Below are positions 8,751-17,578 of a stretch of 64,000 nucleotides of DNA, piece after piece. A program made the translations under genes and the position numbers. Position 1 is the stretch's first letter. Each line of letters starts with the position of its first letter. This DNA comes from Bermanella sp036960565. GTDB lineage: Bacteria > Pseudomonadota > Gammaproteobacteria > Pseudomonadales > Oceanobacteraceae. A model generated the notes under the pieces. That model was not told where the DNA came from, searched no databases, and saw only the letters and a list, made by a program, of their open reading frames with translations. Where the stretch lies: positions 8,072-72,071 of the forward strand of contig JBALXQ010000031.1 of assembly GCA_036960565.1 (NCBI GenBank). Reading direction: 5' to 3'.

Positions 8751-9626
8751 TTAACCTATTAGCCAGCTAAATCTTTTAGAGAGGCCTTCGGTATCATTAA
8801 TAGCCGTTCTCACCATGGCTTTTCTAACTCTTTGCTGGCCCTTACTAAATGCAATTAACAAAGCCTTGGCACAGACGATATTAATCAGTCGCGGCGTTCC
8901 CTGAGTCGCTCGATAAAGCAATCGAATAGAGGACAAGTCAAATACCGGTTCCCCTATGTAACCTGCCACCACCATACGGTGATGAATATATTGACCGGTG
9001 CTGTTTTTATTTAGACGATTTAAAAAATGGCTAAATGTAATACGTTGTCGCAATTGTCGGAATTCATGATGAGATAAAACCTCATCCAATTCAGGCTGAC
9101 CAAATAAAACAATTTGCATCAATTTATGAGTTTCAGTTTCAAGGTTGCTCAGTAGGCGTAGCTCTTCCAAACTGTCTTTGGGAAAGGCTTGTGCTTCATC
9201 GATTATAAGCACTACTTTCTTGCCTTCCTGCGCCAGCTTCATAAGGCGATTATTAATGGCTTCTAGCAAGTTTTGACTTTTTATCTGCGCAGTATTTTTT
9301 ACACCTAGCTCTTGAGCCAGTACTCTTTTTAATTCAACCGCATTTAGTTTAGGATTTGGAATATAGGCACTGTAAAATTCATTTTCATCAAGGCTATTAA
9401 GCAGCCTTCGGCACAACAAGGTTTTACCCGTGCCTACCTCTCCTGTAACTTTGATAAAACCATCCCCGGAGGCGATGGCAAACATCAACATATTGAAACA
9501 TTCATTATGACCCTCAATACCCACGTAATATTGAGTATTAGGCACCAGTGAAAAGGGCATGTCTTGAATGCCAAAGAATGCACGAAATTCATCAAGAATA
9601 GTGCTCATGCCAACTGTGCTTTCCAT
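8751..9626 (-). CDS. mshM: MSHA biogenesis protein MshM (ExeA/GspA-type AAA ATPase)
   Basis: 291 aa AAA ATPase with Walker A GEVGTGKT (62-69), Walker B VVLIIDEAQ (138-146), sensor-like QIVLFGQPEL and an arginine-rich stretch RQLRQRITF. Resembles GspA/ExeA, which help place secretins through the peptidoglycan. The start at 9626 has GGGAG nine bases upstream; an alternative ATG at 9608 (MSTILDEF) is possible. Sits directly after the secretin gene mshL. Confidence 0.9.
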   Translation of the reverse strand: MESTVGMSTILDEFRAFFGIQDMPFSLVPNTQYYVGIEGHNECFNMLMFAIASGDGFIKVTGEVGTGKTLLCRRLLNSLDENEFYSAYIPNPKLNAVELKRVLAQELGVKNTAQIKSQNLLEAINNRLMKLAQEGKKVVLIIDEAQAFPKDSLEELRLLSNLETETHKLMQIVLFGQPELDEVLSHHEFRQLRQRITFSHFLNRLNKNSTGQYIHHRMVVAGYIGEPVFDLSSIRLLYRATQGTPRLINIVCAKALLIAFSKGQQRVRKAMVRTAINDTEGLSKRFSWLIG

Positions 9627-9686
9627 TTCCCGCTACTCCCTACCTTTAACCACTGGAAAAGGTCAAATATGAAATTTAAAATGGGT

Positions 9687-11294
9687 TTAGTGCTTTTCCT
9701 CAACAGAGTCTTGCTGCTTCCAATGAGGAAAATTATCTTTAATGTTTTTTATCTCTCCTTCCCAAGAGTCGTCATCCACTATTATTGGCTGAAGCAATAT
9801 AACCAATTCACTTTTTGTAGAGCTGCGTTGTGTTTGTTTAAACAAGAGACCGATGATTGGGATACGTGATAGCCAGGGCACACTGGCATCGATATTAGAT
9901 TTTTTATCCTGCAATAAGCCGCCTATAACCACCACTTGGCCTGATTTAGCACGAATAATACTGTCGGTTTCACGAATAGAACTAAATGCCAAAGGGAGGT
10001 CGAAGGTGGAGCCGCTCACCTCAATTACCTTACTGCGCTCAACCACTTCGGTAACACTAGGGTGAACATGCAGTATCACGCCATTGTCTTCGCCAATTTG
10101 GGGGGTGACATCCAACGCAATCCCAGAGAAAAAAGGCGTAAGGGTCACTTCAGGGGAGGTATTAGTCGTGGTAGTACTGGTGGTGGTATTGGTACTAACT
10201 TCGGTCACAAAAAACTCATCAGTACCCACTTTTATTACCGCTTTTTGATTATTTAAGGTAGATATTCTTGGGCTGGATAATACCTGTACCTCGCCTTGGC
10301 GTTGTAATAACTGAATCACACCGGTGAAATCACCTGTATTAATATTCAATGAAAAAACACCTTCCAGGTCATCGCTGTTACGAACTGTAGAGGATGTTAA
10401 TTGTCCCGACACATCATTACTGGAAGCAGCAAACGTGCCTCCCACACCCAGCCCAAAAGTATCCCATTGAATGCCTGATTGAAAACCCTCGCTTAACGTT
10501 ACCTCCAGTATCTTGGCTTCAATAATGACCTGCTTTTGCAAACTTAATTCGGCTTTATCTAAAAAGTCTTTCACTGCAGCCAGTTCTGCTGGCAAAGCAC
10601 GCACCATCACTAAGCCAGCATGAGCATCTACAATCACACTCCTATCTGATTTATTACCCACAATTATTTGAATGGAACCTTGTAATTTCTTCCAAAAATC
10701 CGTGCTGGCTTGAGTCTCTATTTTACTCGCGGTATTGGTGCCACCACTTGAGCTGGAATTTGAATCACTTGAATCATTATTTGAAGACGAGGAAGAGGAA
10801 TCGCTACTGGTAATGTGCCCGCTCGCGACCGACATTCCAGATGTCCCCTGGCGGGATACATTTAAATAGTTCAGACGAAACACTTTATGTTGCAAAGTAT
10901 TTGGCAGAATTCGATAACCATAATCGGTCAGTATGTATTGATAACCATAAAGATCTTGTACTGCTTGCAGTGTTTCTTTAAGGGTTACATTTTTTAAACG
11001 TAAACTAATGCGCCCTTTTACATCAGGGTGCACCAGCATGTTAATGCCCATGCCATCAACAAGGCCCATAAAAAATGCCTTGGGTGTATTGTTTTTGGCT
11101 ACCACATCAAAACGTATGGGCGCTAATACTTGGCCATTTATGGCTGGTGTTAAGGCATCGTAGGCGTTTTCAGGAACTTCAATGTCAGCTTCCTGCACCT
11201 TAATCCCTGCTAATGCTTCGTTAACGACCTTGTACTCTTGCTGTGTACTGCACGAACCCAATAACAACAAGGCAACCATCAAAATCAACTTCAT
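9687..11294 (-). CDS. mshL: MSHA outer-membrane secretin MshL
   Basis: 535 aa lipoprotein secretin. Signal peptide with lipobox LLGSC (acylated C15), a secretin/TonB N-domain at about 60-135 (MGLVDGMGINMLV...VTLKETLQAV), a Ser/Asn-rich linker at 163-185, a second N-domain near 205-250, and the C-terminal secretin core from about 255 (QVIIEAKILEV, VQVLSSPRISTLNNQKA, VVIGGLLQD, LVILLQPIIV). It forms the outer-membrane channel for the pilus fibre. 23 bases after mshK. Confidence 0.94.
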   Translation of the reverse strand: MKLILMVALLLLGSCSTQQEYKVVNEALAGIKVQEADIEVPENAYDALTPAINGQVLAPIRFDVVAKNNTPKAFFMGLVDGMGINMLVHPDVKGRISLRLKNVTLKETLQAVQDLYGYQYILTDYGYRILPNTLQHKVFRLNYLNVSRQGTSGMSVASGHITSSDSSSSSSNNDSSDSNSSSSGGTNTASKIETQASTDFWKKLQGSIQIIVGNKSDRSVIVDAHAGLVMVRALPAELAAVKDFLDKAELSLQKQVIIEAKILEVTLSEGFQSGIQWDTFGLGVGGTFAASSNDVSGQLTSSTVRNSDDLEGVFSLNINTGDFTGVIQLLQRQGEVQVLSSPRISTLNNQKAVIKVGTDEFFVTEVSTNTTTSTTTTNTSPEVTLTPFFSGIALDVTPQIGEDNGVILHVHPSVTEVVERSKVIEVSGSTFDLPLAFSSIRETDSIIRAKSGQVVVIGGLLQDKKSNIDASVPWLSRIPIIGLLFKQTQRSSTKSELVILLQPIIVDDDSWEGEIKNIKDNFPHWKQQDSVEEKH

Positions 11295-11317
11295 GATATG
11301 ACCTTATTTTAGGCGCC

Positions 11318-11671
11318 TTAACGACGAATATTAGGCAAGGCTGATTCTAATGTTAGAACCCTGTGCTTACCCGACACCTTTATCACCACACTATTTTCAT
11401 CTATCTTTTGTACCTTCGCGTTCTTTATTAATGAGCCTTCATTCACCACATAACCGTTTATTACGGCACTTCTTGAATTGTTGCGAATTACGATCTGACG
11501 TAATATATAAGAGTCCTTTATCGCTCTAGGCGATGATGGTTTCTTTGACGTAGAAATTTCATTAATACTTTTATTCGCGCCCGGTGGGGCCATTGGGTCA
11601 AAGCTTAAAACCTTGGATACAGGCAACCCTAAAAACAACAAAAGGGCGGCAGAATAAAAAAAACTCGCCAT
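11318..11671 (-). CDS. mshK: MSHA biogenesis protein MshK
   Basis: 117 aa small periplasmic protein: N-terminal signal helix (MASFFYSAALLLFLGLP) and a compact domain with SYILRQIVIRNNSRSAVING and LESALPNIRR, comparable to the PilP/GspC-like MshK family that couples secretin and platform. The ATG has AGGG eight bases upstream. A 152-base gap lies between mshJ and mshK; it contains a small GGGCAT/ATGCCC inverted repeat but no gene I can recognise. Confidence 0.75.
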   Translation of the reverse strand: MASFFYSAALLLFLGLPVSKVLSFDPMAPPGANKSINEISTSKKPSSPRAIKDSYILRQIVIRNNSRSAVINGYVVNEGSLIKNAKVQKIDENSVVIKVSGKHRVLTLESALPNIRR

Positions 11672-11823
11672 AGCAAAACCCTGATTAATATCGGCAAATA
11701 TTTAATTGTGAAATAAAAAGGGAGGGCCGCCTATCCCTGGCTATCTTCATCGGGCATCTATGCCCTTTACAAAAAACTGTCTCGAATGCCTTACTGTACA
11801 ACCTTCTTTAATAAAGCACGGCG

Positions 11824-12471
11824 CTACAAATCCAATAGGCTATCGCTGGTACTAAGGGTATGCACTTCAATTTCTAATTTCCCTTCAGGGTAGTTTAAAG
11901 TACTAAACGACAGCTCGTCCCAATAGAGCTGCCAATCCTGCCGCTCAATTACTTGAACATAATTAAGAGCATTTAAAAATTTACCTTCTAATTCTAAGGA
12001 TAGGCCATGTTTGTAAAGTAGGTTAATTTCTTCCTGTTTGTCAGTAATGTTAATGGCTGATGCGTCTAGGTTACTGATTTTGTTCATATTCATTTTAGTA
12101 TTCTGTAATAGACCAGTGAAAACCCTTCCCATATTACGCGGTGTAATTAAGGCTGAGGTAAGGCTTTCCACTTTATGGTCTTGATGCTTTATTTGTTTTT
12201 TAAGATTTTTAACCTGAATTTTATAAGGCGCATTTACATCCAGATTAACCCGGTTCTTATAACTATCAATGGTGCCTTTAAGGGTAGTAACCTGCCCTTG
12301 AGCAGCTTGGTTAGCTTGATAACTTTTAGTAATATCGGTAAATAGTGGTTGCCAGACCAGCAAGAAAATCAGTGTTAAAATAACCACCACAATGGTAATA
12401 GCGATTAATTTACGCTCTCTAATACTTAAAGCATTAATGCTGCCCTGTAAGTTTTTCCAAAGCTTGCTCAA
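11824..12471 (-). CDS. mshJ: MSHA biogenesis protein MshJ (PilO/GspM-like)
   Basis: 215 aa bitopic membrane protein: short cytoplasmic tail, one membrane helix at about 22-42 (LIAITIVVVILTLIFLLVW), a coiled-coil stretch, then a small periplasmic ferredoxin-like domain. This is the PilO/GspM layout expected for MshJ of the alignment subcomplex. Its start overlaps the end of the preceding PilN-like gene by 38 bases, so the two are translationally linked. Confidence 0.85.
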   Translation of the reverse strand: MSKLWKNLQGSINALSIRERKLIAITIVVVILTLIFLLVWQPLFTDITKSYQANQAAQGQVTTLKGTIDSYKNRVNLDVNAPYKIQVKNLKKQIKHQDHKVESLTSALITPRNMGRVFTGLLQNTKMNMNKISNLDASAINITDKQEEINLLYKHGLSLELEGKFLNALNYVQVIERQDWQLYWDELSFSTLNYPEGKLEIEVHTLSTSDSLLDL

Positions 12472-13066
12472 TCGCCTCTCCTCCTCGCTCTGAACTCACT
12501 ACAAAATTAAATTCATCGCCCTCTCTATTCATTTCAAATACCCTGAATTTCATTTGTGAGAAAACATCTATTTCTGACAATTTATTTAAATAACTAGGCA
12601 GGTTCTTGGCACTTAAAGATTTGCCTGACAAATAAAGCTGAGTACCACCGGAAGTAATCTTGATATCCGTTAGCCACAAGTCTTTTTCATTCACCCAAGT
12701 AAGGGCCAATAACAAGATGGAAAACGATTGTTGTTCAACTTCTAGCTGACGCGACTCTAAGTATTTCAACACCAGTTTATTGCGGCTAATTTCAGCCTTA
12801 AGTAAATCAATATTCTTTTTAAAGTGCGCATCTACAGCGGGCTCTGGAAATTCAATTTGAGCAATATCTAAGTTTTCTTGCCAAATTTTTAATTGCTTAT
12901 TGCTTTCACTCAGCGTTGATTGCCACCACCACATAATAAAAAGTAAGATCATGCTTATTAGTAAGCCAAGTACCACTGAGTAAGCCGCTAAAAATAGAGA
13001 TACCTTGGCACTGTAAGCGGGTTCAATGTGTTTGAATTCATCAAGGTACAGGTTTACCTGCTGCAT
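12434..13066 (-). CDS. PilN-like MSHA alignment protein (MshI2 type)
   Basis: 210 aa. Short N-terminus (MQQVNLYLDEFK, typical of PilN-domain proteins), membrane helix at about 27-50, then a coiled coil with many Leu/Lys/Glu and a C-terminal domain. In many MSHA loci a PilN-domain protein follows MshI and is called MshI2; the fold and order match. It would partner MshI (PilM-like) on the cytoplasmic side and MshJ in the periplasm. Confidence 0.75.
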   Translation of the reverse strand: MQQVNLYLDEFKHIEPAYSAKVSLFLAAYSVVLGLLISMILLFIMWWWQSTLSESNKQLKIWQENLDIAQIEFPEPAVDAHFKKNIDLLKAEISRNKLVLKYLESRQLEVEQQSFSILLLALTWVNEKDLWLTDIKITSGGTQLYLSGKSLSAKNLPSYLNKLSEIDVFSQMKFRVFEMNREGDEFNFVVSSERGGEAIEQALEKLTGQH

Positions 13067-13112
13067 CCTGATCCTCCATGCTCTCTATTCCAGCTTTTGC
13101 TAATTTGAATCA

Positions 13113-14087
13113 TCAAGATGCCCTTCTCAACACAGCGCCAATGACCGGCCAACAAAATGCCTGATCATTAATACTGGGGCTCACCTCGCTTGAAAAGGGC
13201 ACAAATTCTCGACAGTCAAAATTCAAGATAGGCGTTTGCAGGGTTTTTTGAAGGTCATTAGAGAAATGCACTTGATCGTCTTCGAACGGTAAAATATAAA
13301 TTTTATTGGCCACGCCTTTGCCTAATTGGCTTTCGTAATAATCCAAAGAGCGCTGCAAATCTAAACCAAGTCGGTCAATCATCACATCATTATCCAGAGT
13401 GAATGCTCCGGGCTGGGTGGCGAAACTGGAATAACCAAACTCAATTTGACGAGTGAGATAGAGACTATCGTGGCTATACATGAGCATGGCGCCACTGTTT
13501 TCTTCCATCTTTAAAAGTGCGGCCGTGCCAAAATCCATCTCGGGGATATACAATGCAATATTACGCAGCGCCATTTCGGGAATATCTATTACGCTGGGAG
13601 CCAGGCCAATTTTTTCCACAAAACTTAGAACGCCAGCGATAGCCTCTTTATTGGCCACTACCGCATACAGCATTTTCATGCGCCCCCGATAGGCATCATC
13701 AGGCAGCGGCACCACATCTAAAGCCACATTTTCTACTGGTGTATTAATGAGATCTTTAAGGCGCCAACGCACCGCCTCGTGTAGCTCATCACTCTCAACC
13801 GGCGGGGCTTCCAAAAGTTGTAGCTCATAATCTTTAGCAGAAAGTACAAAATGGCAGTCGGCATTTTTTAATTTATTTCGTGCAACCCAGCCTTTCATAT
13901 AGCTTAGTTGTTCACTGGGAGGGATAGGCGCGTATTCGCACTTCTCAATGAGGTAATCACCGCTCTTGAGAACGCCATAACAAATTGCCACGCCAGATTC
14001 GCAGCAGCTTAAGCCCACCACGCCTTCGGGTTTTAGCTCTTCCTTTTTAAACCACAACGCTGGGTTAAGTGACCACTTGATAGGCAA
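13113..14087 (-). CDS. mshI: MSHA biogenesis protein MshI (PilM-like)
   Basis: 324 aa soluble actin-fold (PilM/GspL-cytoplasmic) type protein with no membrane helix. Features such as VVGLSCCESGVAICYG, EAVRWRLKDLINTPVEN and RLGLDLQRSLDYYESQ are characteristic of MshI. First gene of the locus in this window; the csrD-like mshH that precedes it in Vibrio is not here. The 126-base spacer to the divergent trmL must hold promoters for both, but I see no convincing consensus boxes. Confidence 0.88.
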   Translation of the reverse strand: MPIKWSLNPALWFKKEELKPEGVVGLSCCESGVAICYGVLKSGDYLIEKCEYAPIPPSEQLSYMKGWVARNKLKNADCHFVLSAKDYELQLLEAPPVESDELHEAVRWRLKDLINTPVENVALDVVPLPDDAYRGRMKMLYAVVANKEAIAGVLSFVEKIGLAPSVIDIPEMALRNIALYIPEMDFGTAALLKMEENSGAMLMYSHDSLYLTRQIEFGYSSFATQPGAFTLDNDVMIDRLGLDLQRSLDYYESQLGKGVANKIYILPFEDDQVHFSNDLQKTLQTPILNFDCREFVPFSSEVSPSINDQAFCWPVIGAVLRRAS

Positions 14088-14213
14088 ACTCCCTCCTGCT
14101 ACAAGCCTCCTTGATTTATAAATGCGAGTATATTTTTAAACTGGCACATCAATAAATCGGGTACAATCTCCTAAACTAACGTTAGTAAGCAATTCAGGGA
14201 TACGCCAACTTCC

Positions 14214-14678
14214 ATGCTGCATGTCGTACTATTTGAACCCGAAATTCCGCCCAATACCGGCAATATTATTAGGCTATGTGCCAACACTGGCTTTCAATTA
14301 CATTTAATTGAACCGCTTGGTTTTGATATGGATGAAAAAAAGCTAAGACGTGCGGGTCTTGATTATCACGAGGTAGAGCGGTTAACGATTCATAAAGATT
14401 GGCAAGCATTTATAGATACCGTCAAGCCTAAGCGCTGTTATGCCATCACTACAAAAGGTAAAAGAAGGCATACAGATGTGTCTTTTGAAAAAGACGATGC
14501 CATTGTCATGGGCCCCGAAACCCGTGGCCTTCCCGACTTTGTACTGGACAGTTTATCGCAAGATGAAAAAGTACGTATTCCCATGTTTGGAGATAGTCGC
14601 AGCTTAAATTTATCCAATGCCACTGCCATTATGGTGTACGAAGCCTGGCGCCAACTGGATTTTGAAGGCGCAGGTTAA
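14214..14678 (+). CDS. trmL: tRNA (cytidine(34)-2'-O)-methyltransferase TrmL
   Basis: 154 aa SPOUT methyltransferase, the exact size of the YibK/TrmL family. Hallmarks are N-terminal LFEPEIPPNTGNIIRLC, central FGPET-like MGPETRGLPDFVL, and the C-terminal knot IPMFGDSRSLNLSNATAIM. It methylates the wobble ribose of tRNA-Leu isoacceptors using S-adenosylmethionine. Divergent from mshI. Confidence 0.95.
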   Translation: MLHVVLFEPEIPPNTGNIIRLCANTGFQLHLIEPLGFDMDEKKLRRAGLDYHEVERLTIHKDWQAFIDTVKPKRCYAITTKGKRRHTDVSFEKDDAIVMGPETRGLPDFVLDSLSQDEKVRIPMFGDSRSLNLSNATAIMVYEAWRQLDFEGAG

Positions 14679-14700
14679 GCACAGTCACTAAGATCAGATA

Positions 14701-14736
14701 TTAAAAAAGCCCCAATAGACTTCTCTATTGGGGCTT
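14701..14736 (-). terminator. Rho-independent terminator, serving secB on the minus strand
   Basis: Perfect 13-base-pair stem (AAGCCCCAATAGA/TCTATTGGGGCTT) with a 4-base loop. Read on the minus strand it is followed by six T, so it should end secB transcription. On the plus strand, after trmL, the T-run is weak, although the hairpin may still help. Confidence 0.85.
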
Positions 14737-14739
14737 ATG

Positions 14740-14827
14740 TTCAGGATGAACGGTATGACGCGCTGCCAGGATGGCAAGGAGCGTCAACATTCAACTTGAA
14801 TGCTTTCTTTAGCCATCATCCATGATG
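14740..14827. repeat. Cluster of short hairpins with GGA/TCC loops between trmL and secB
   Basis: Four small inverted repeats follow each other: TTCA-GGA-TGAA (14740-14750), TGCCA-GGA-TGGCA inside a GACGC/GCGTC outer arm (14757-14785), CATTCA-ACT-TGAATG (near 14789) and CATCAT-CC-ATGATG (14814-14827). Similar GGA-loop palindromes occur near 35.72, 37.61 and 42.1-42.3 kb in this window, suggesting a dispersed repeat family. Confidence 0.55.
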
Positions 14828-14884
14828 CTCAAATAAAGCGGGTGCTGTAAATAATTAAGAGTTTTCACTCTCAATCACTTTTTC

Positions 14885-15376
14885 TTAATGAGTTTGTTCT
14901 GGCTCTGCTTGTTCAGCCTTAGCTTTAGCCTGTTGTAGGCTTTGCGCATAAATGGCTTCGAAGTTTACTGGCGATAACATAAGGGCTGGGAAGCTGCCTT
15001 TAACCACTAGCGCGTCGATGGCTTCACGAGCATAAGGAAACAATAGGTTAGGGCAAAAAGCACCTAGAGTTTGATGAAGGGCGGGACCTTCTAAACCTTC
15101 AATTTTGAAGATGCCACCTTGATGAATCTCAGCCAAGAAGGCCGTTTTGTCTTCGTTTTTAGCGGTAACCGTTAGGGTTAAAATTACTTCGTATACATCA
15201 TCAGCAATTTTCTTGCTGTTGGTGTTTAAATCCATGTTGATTTGAGGCTTCCACGCTTGACGGAATACTTCAGGCACGTTTGGGCTTTCAAAAGATACGT
15301 CTTTAGTAAAAATACGCTGTACGCCAAACTGGCCTTTTTTCTCTGTAGATGCTGTTGCTGCTGCTTGTTCTGTCAT
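14885..15376 (-). CDS. secB: Protein-export chaperone SecB
   Basis: 163 aa, normal SecB length. Family landmarks: IFTKDVSFESPNVP near residue 22, IHQGGIFKIEGL in the middle, and CPNLLFPYAREAIDALVVKG. A poorly conserved Ala/Gln/Glu-rich tail follows. The homotetramer keeps preproteins unfolded and hands them to SecA. It follows the rhodanese gene by 28 bases; the glutaredoxin gene grxC, usually between them in enterics and pseudomonads, is absent. Confidence 0.96.
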   Translation of the reverse strand: MTEQAAATASTEKKGQFGVQRIFTKDVSFESPNVPEVFRQAWKPQINMDLNTNSKKIADDVYEVILTLTVTAKNEDKTAFLAEIHQGGIFKIEGLEGPALHQTLGAFCPNLLFPYAREAIDALVVKGSFPALMLSPVNFEAIYAQSLQQAKAKAEQAEPEQTH

Positions 15377-15404
15377 GTCTTAATACTCTGCTTTTTATTC
15401 TGAG

Positions 15405-15821
15405 TTACTTTTTAACAAGTGGTAAGTTATTGCCGGACCACTCCATGATTCCGCCCCCAAGGCGGTAAACCTCGGAAAATCCGCTGTCTTTAAGGACTTT
15501 TGCTGCCGCAGATGATGTCTGTCCGGCCTTGCATACCACTATGATGGGGGTGTCTTTATGCTTTTCCAACTCTCCTAATGAACTATTTAGTTTGCTGTTA
15601 GGAATATTAATGGAATCGACTAGGTGGCCAGCTTTAAAATCGGCCTTTTCACGAATATCCAAAACCAAGGCATTTTTTTCATTCATAAGGCGTGTCGCCT
15701 CGTGAGTGCCCACTTTTGGACCAGCCTTCTGAGCGCTATCCATGGCCAGCAACCCAAACAAGGCCACCAAAATACCTACCAGTATCCAATGGCTGGTGAC
15801 GAATTCGATAAACTGTTCCAT
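15405..15821 (-). CDS. yibN: Membrane-anchored rhodanese-like protein (YibN type)
   Basis: 138 aa: one N-terminal membrane helix (about 12-28) and a rhodanese domain with active-loop Cys97 in VVCKAGQTSSAA. The conserved ALVLDIREKADFKAGHL strand is also present. Position upstream of secB matches YibN. Likely a cytoplasm-facing sulfur carrier or transferase; substrate unknown. Confidence 0.88.
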   Translation of the reverse strand: MEQFIEFVTSHWILVGILVALFGLLAMDSAQKAGPKVGTHEATRLMNEKNALVLDIREKADFKAGHLVDSINIPNSKLNSSLGELEKHKDTPIIVVCKAGQTSSAAAKVLKDSGFSEVYRLGGGIMEWSGNNLPLVKK

Positions 15822-16027
15822 ACAACACCTTTAAAAATTGAGATTTAGCTCGGCCAAGAGCTCTTTGCCCCGCGCCAATCCTTTAATATGAGGCGCAGTA
15901 TACCCGATTTAGGGCGCTTCTAAAGAGGCAGTTTGGGTAGGGAGCTAGCTTTAGGCAGACCATGGCAAGATGCCCCACAACCATGTAAAATTCGTGGTCT
16001 TTATCAGTTCGCAATTTACAGAGCCTT

Positions 16028-17578
16028 ATGTCTAAACAGCCAAAGCCGGTAGCACTTATTATTTTGGACGGATTTGGTGAGCGCGAAGCCGCCTCAGACA
16101 ACGCCATTAGTTCCGCTAACACCCCGACTTGGGACAGACTGACTCAAGAATTCCCCAATACACTCATTAATACCTCAGGAAATGCTGTGGGTTTGCCAGA
16201 AGGGCAAATGGGCAATTCTGAAGTGGGCCACATGAATTTGGGCGCCGGACGTGTCGTTTATCAAAATTTCACCCGCATCAACAAAAGCATTGAAGATGGC
16301 GACTTCTTTGAAAACCCAACCTTCACCGAGGCTGTGGATAAAGCGGTGAAGGCCAACAAAGCCGTGCATATTCTGGGTTTATTAAGCCCTGGTGGCGTAC
16401 ACAGTCACACCAATCATATTGAAGCGCTGGCGACACTGGCCAAACAGCGTGGTGCTCAAGCGATTTATGTACACGGTATTCTGGATGGTCGCGACGTACC
16501 ACCACAGAGCGCTCAACCTTTTATTGAAAAAATTGAAGCCCACATGGCTAACCTTGGCTTAGGTGACCACGCCAAGCTCGCAACCTTAGCTGGTCGCTAT
16601 TACGCTATGGACCGCGATAACCGCTGGGATAGAGTACAAATGGCATATGACATGTACTCTACAGGTGAGTCGGCGTATCAGGCCAGCCATGGTGTAGAAG
16701 GTTTGCTGGCCTCTTATGAGCGTGGCGAACATGACGAATTTGTAAAAGATATTACTCTTGGCAACCCGGTAAAAGTAGAAGACGGTGACTGTGTTATCTT
16801 TGCCAACTTCCGCCCAGATCGCGCCCGTGAATTAACGCGAGCCTTTGTAGAGGGGCCTGAGTTTGATGGGTTTACCCGCAAAGTACAGCCTCAAGTATCT
16901 ACGTTTGTGATGATGACTCAGTATGCCGCCAGCATTAACACACCCTGTGCCTACCCACCTAGCCCCATGGTTAACGATTTGGGTGAGTATGTATCCAACT
17001 TAGGTAAAACCCAACTGCGCATAGCCGAAACCGAAAAATATGCCCACGTGACCTTTTTCTTTAGTGGCGGCCAGGAAGATTTGTACCCGGGTGAAGAGCG
17101 CATTCTCATCAAGAGCCCAGATGTGGCCACCTATGATTTAAAGCCAGAAATGAGTGCTCCTGAAGTCACCGACAAACTGGTTGAAGCCATTGAGAATCAA
17201 AAATACGATTTAATTGTGTGTAACTTTGCCAATGGTGACATGGTGGGTCATACCGGTGTCTTCAGTGCTGCCGTGAAAGCGGTTGAGGTACTAGATGAAT
17301 GCCTAAGGCGGGTTACCGATGCCCTCCTTAAAGTAGGTGGAGAATGCCTGATTACCGCTGACCACGGTAACTGCGAACAAATGCTCGATCCCAACGGTGG
17401 CCCCATGACACAGCACACTACAGGGCCGGTGCCACTTCTTCATGTAAGTCCACGAGGTAAAGAAGTTCGCTTAAAAGAAAATGGTGCTCTTTGTGATTTG
17501 GCCCCTACCTTGTTGAACATGATGGGAGAAACTCACCCCAGTGAAATGACCGGCAACATATTGGTTGAGCAAGCTTAA
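16028..17578 (+). CDS. gpmI: 2,3-bisphosphoglycerate-independent phosphoglycerate mutase
   Basis: 516 aa, standard for iPGM. The alkaline-phosphatase-fold metal residues are visible: D14 in LDGFGE, phosphoserine S64 in GNSEVGHMN, RPDRARELTRAF, and the second metal site ADHGNCEQM, with HTGPVPLL near the C-terminus. Interconverts 3- and 2-phosphoglycerate in glycolysis, dependent on Mn2+. The downstream envC gene starts immediately after its stop. Confidence 0.97.
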   Translation: MSKQPKPVALIILDGFGEREAASDNAISSANTPTWDRLTQEFPNTLINTSGNAVGLPEGQMGNSEVGHMNLGAGRVVYQNFTRINKSIEDGDFFENPTFTEAVDKAVKANKAVHILGLLSPGGVHSHTNHIEALATLAKQRGAQAIYVHGILDGRDVPPQSAQPFIEKIEAHMANLGLGDHAKLATLAGRYYAMDRDNRWDRVQMAYDMYSTGESAYQASHGVEGLLASYERGEHDEFVKDITLGNPVKVEDGDCVIFANFRPDRARELTRAFVEGPEFDGFTRKVQPQVSTFVMMTQYAASINTPCAYPPSPMVNDLGEYVSNLGKTQLRIAETEKYAHVTFFFSGGQEDLYPGEERILIKSPDVATYDLKPEMSAPEVTDKLVEAIENQKYDLIVCNFANGDMVGHTGVFSAAVKAVEVLDECLRRVTDALLKVGGECLITADHGNCEQMLDPNGGPMTQHTTGPVPLLHVSPRGKEVRLKENGALCDLAPTLLNMMGETHPSEMTGNILVEQA

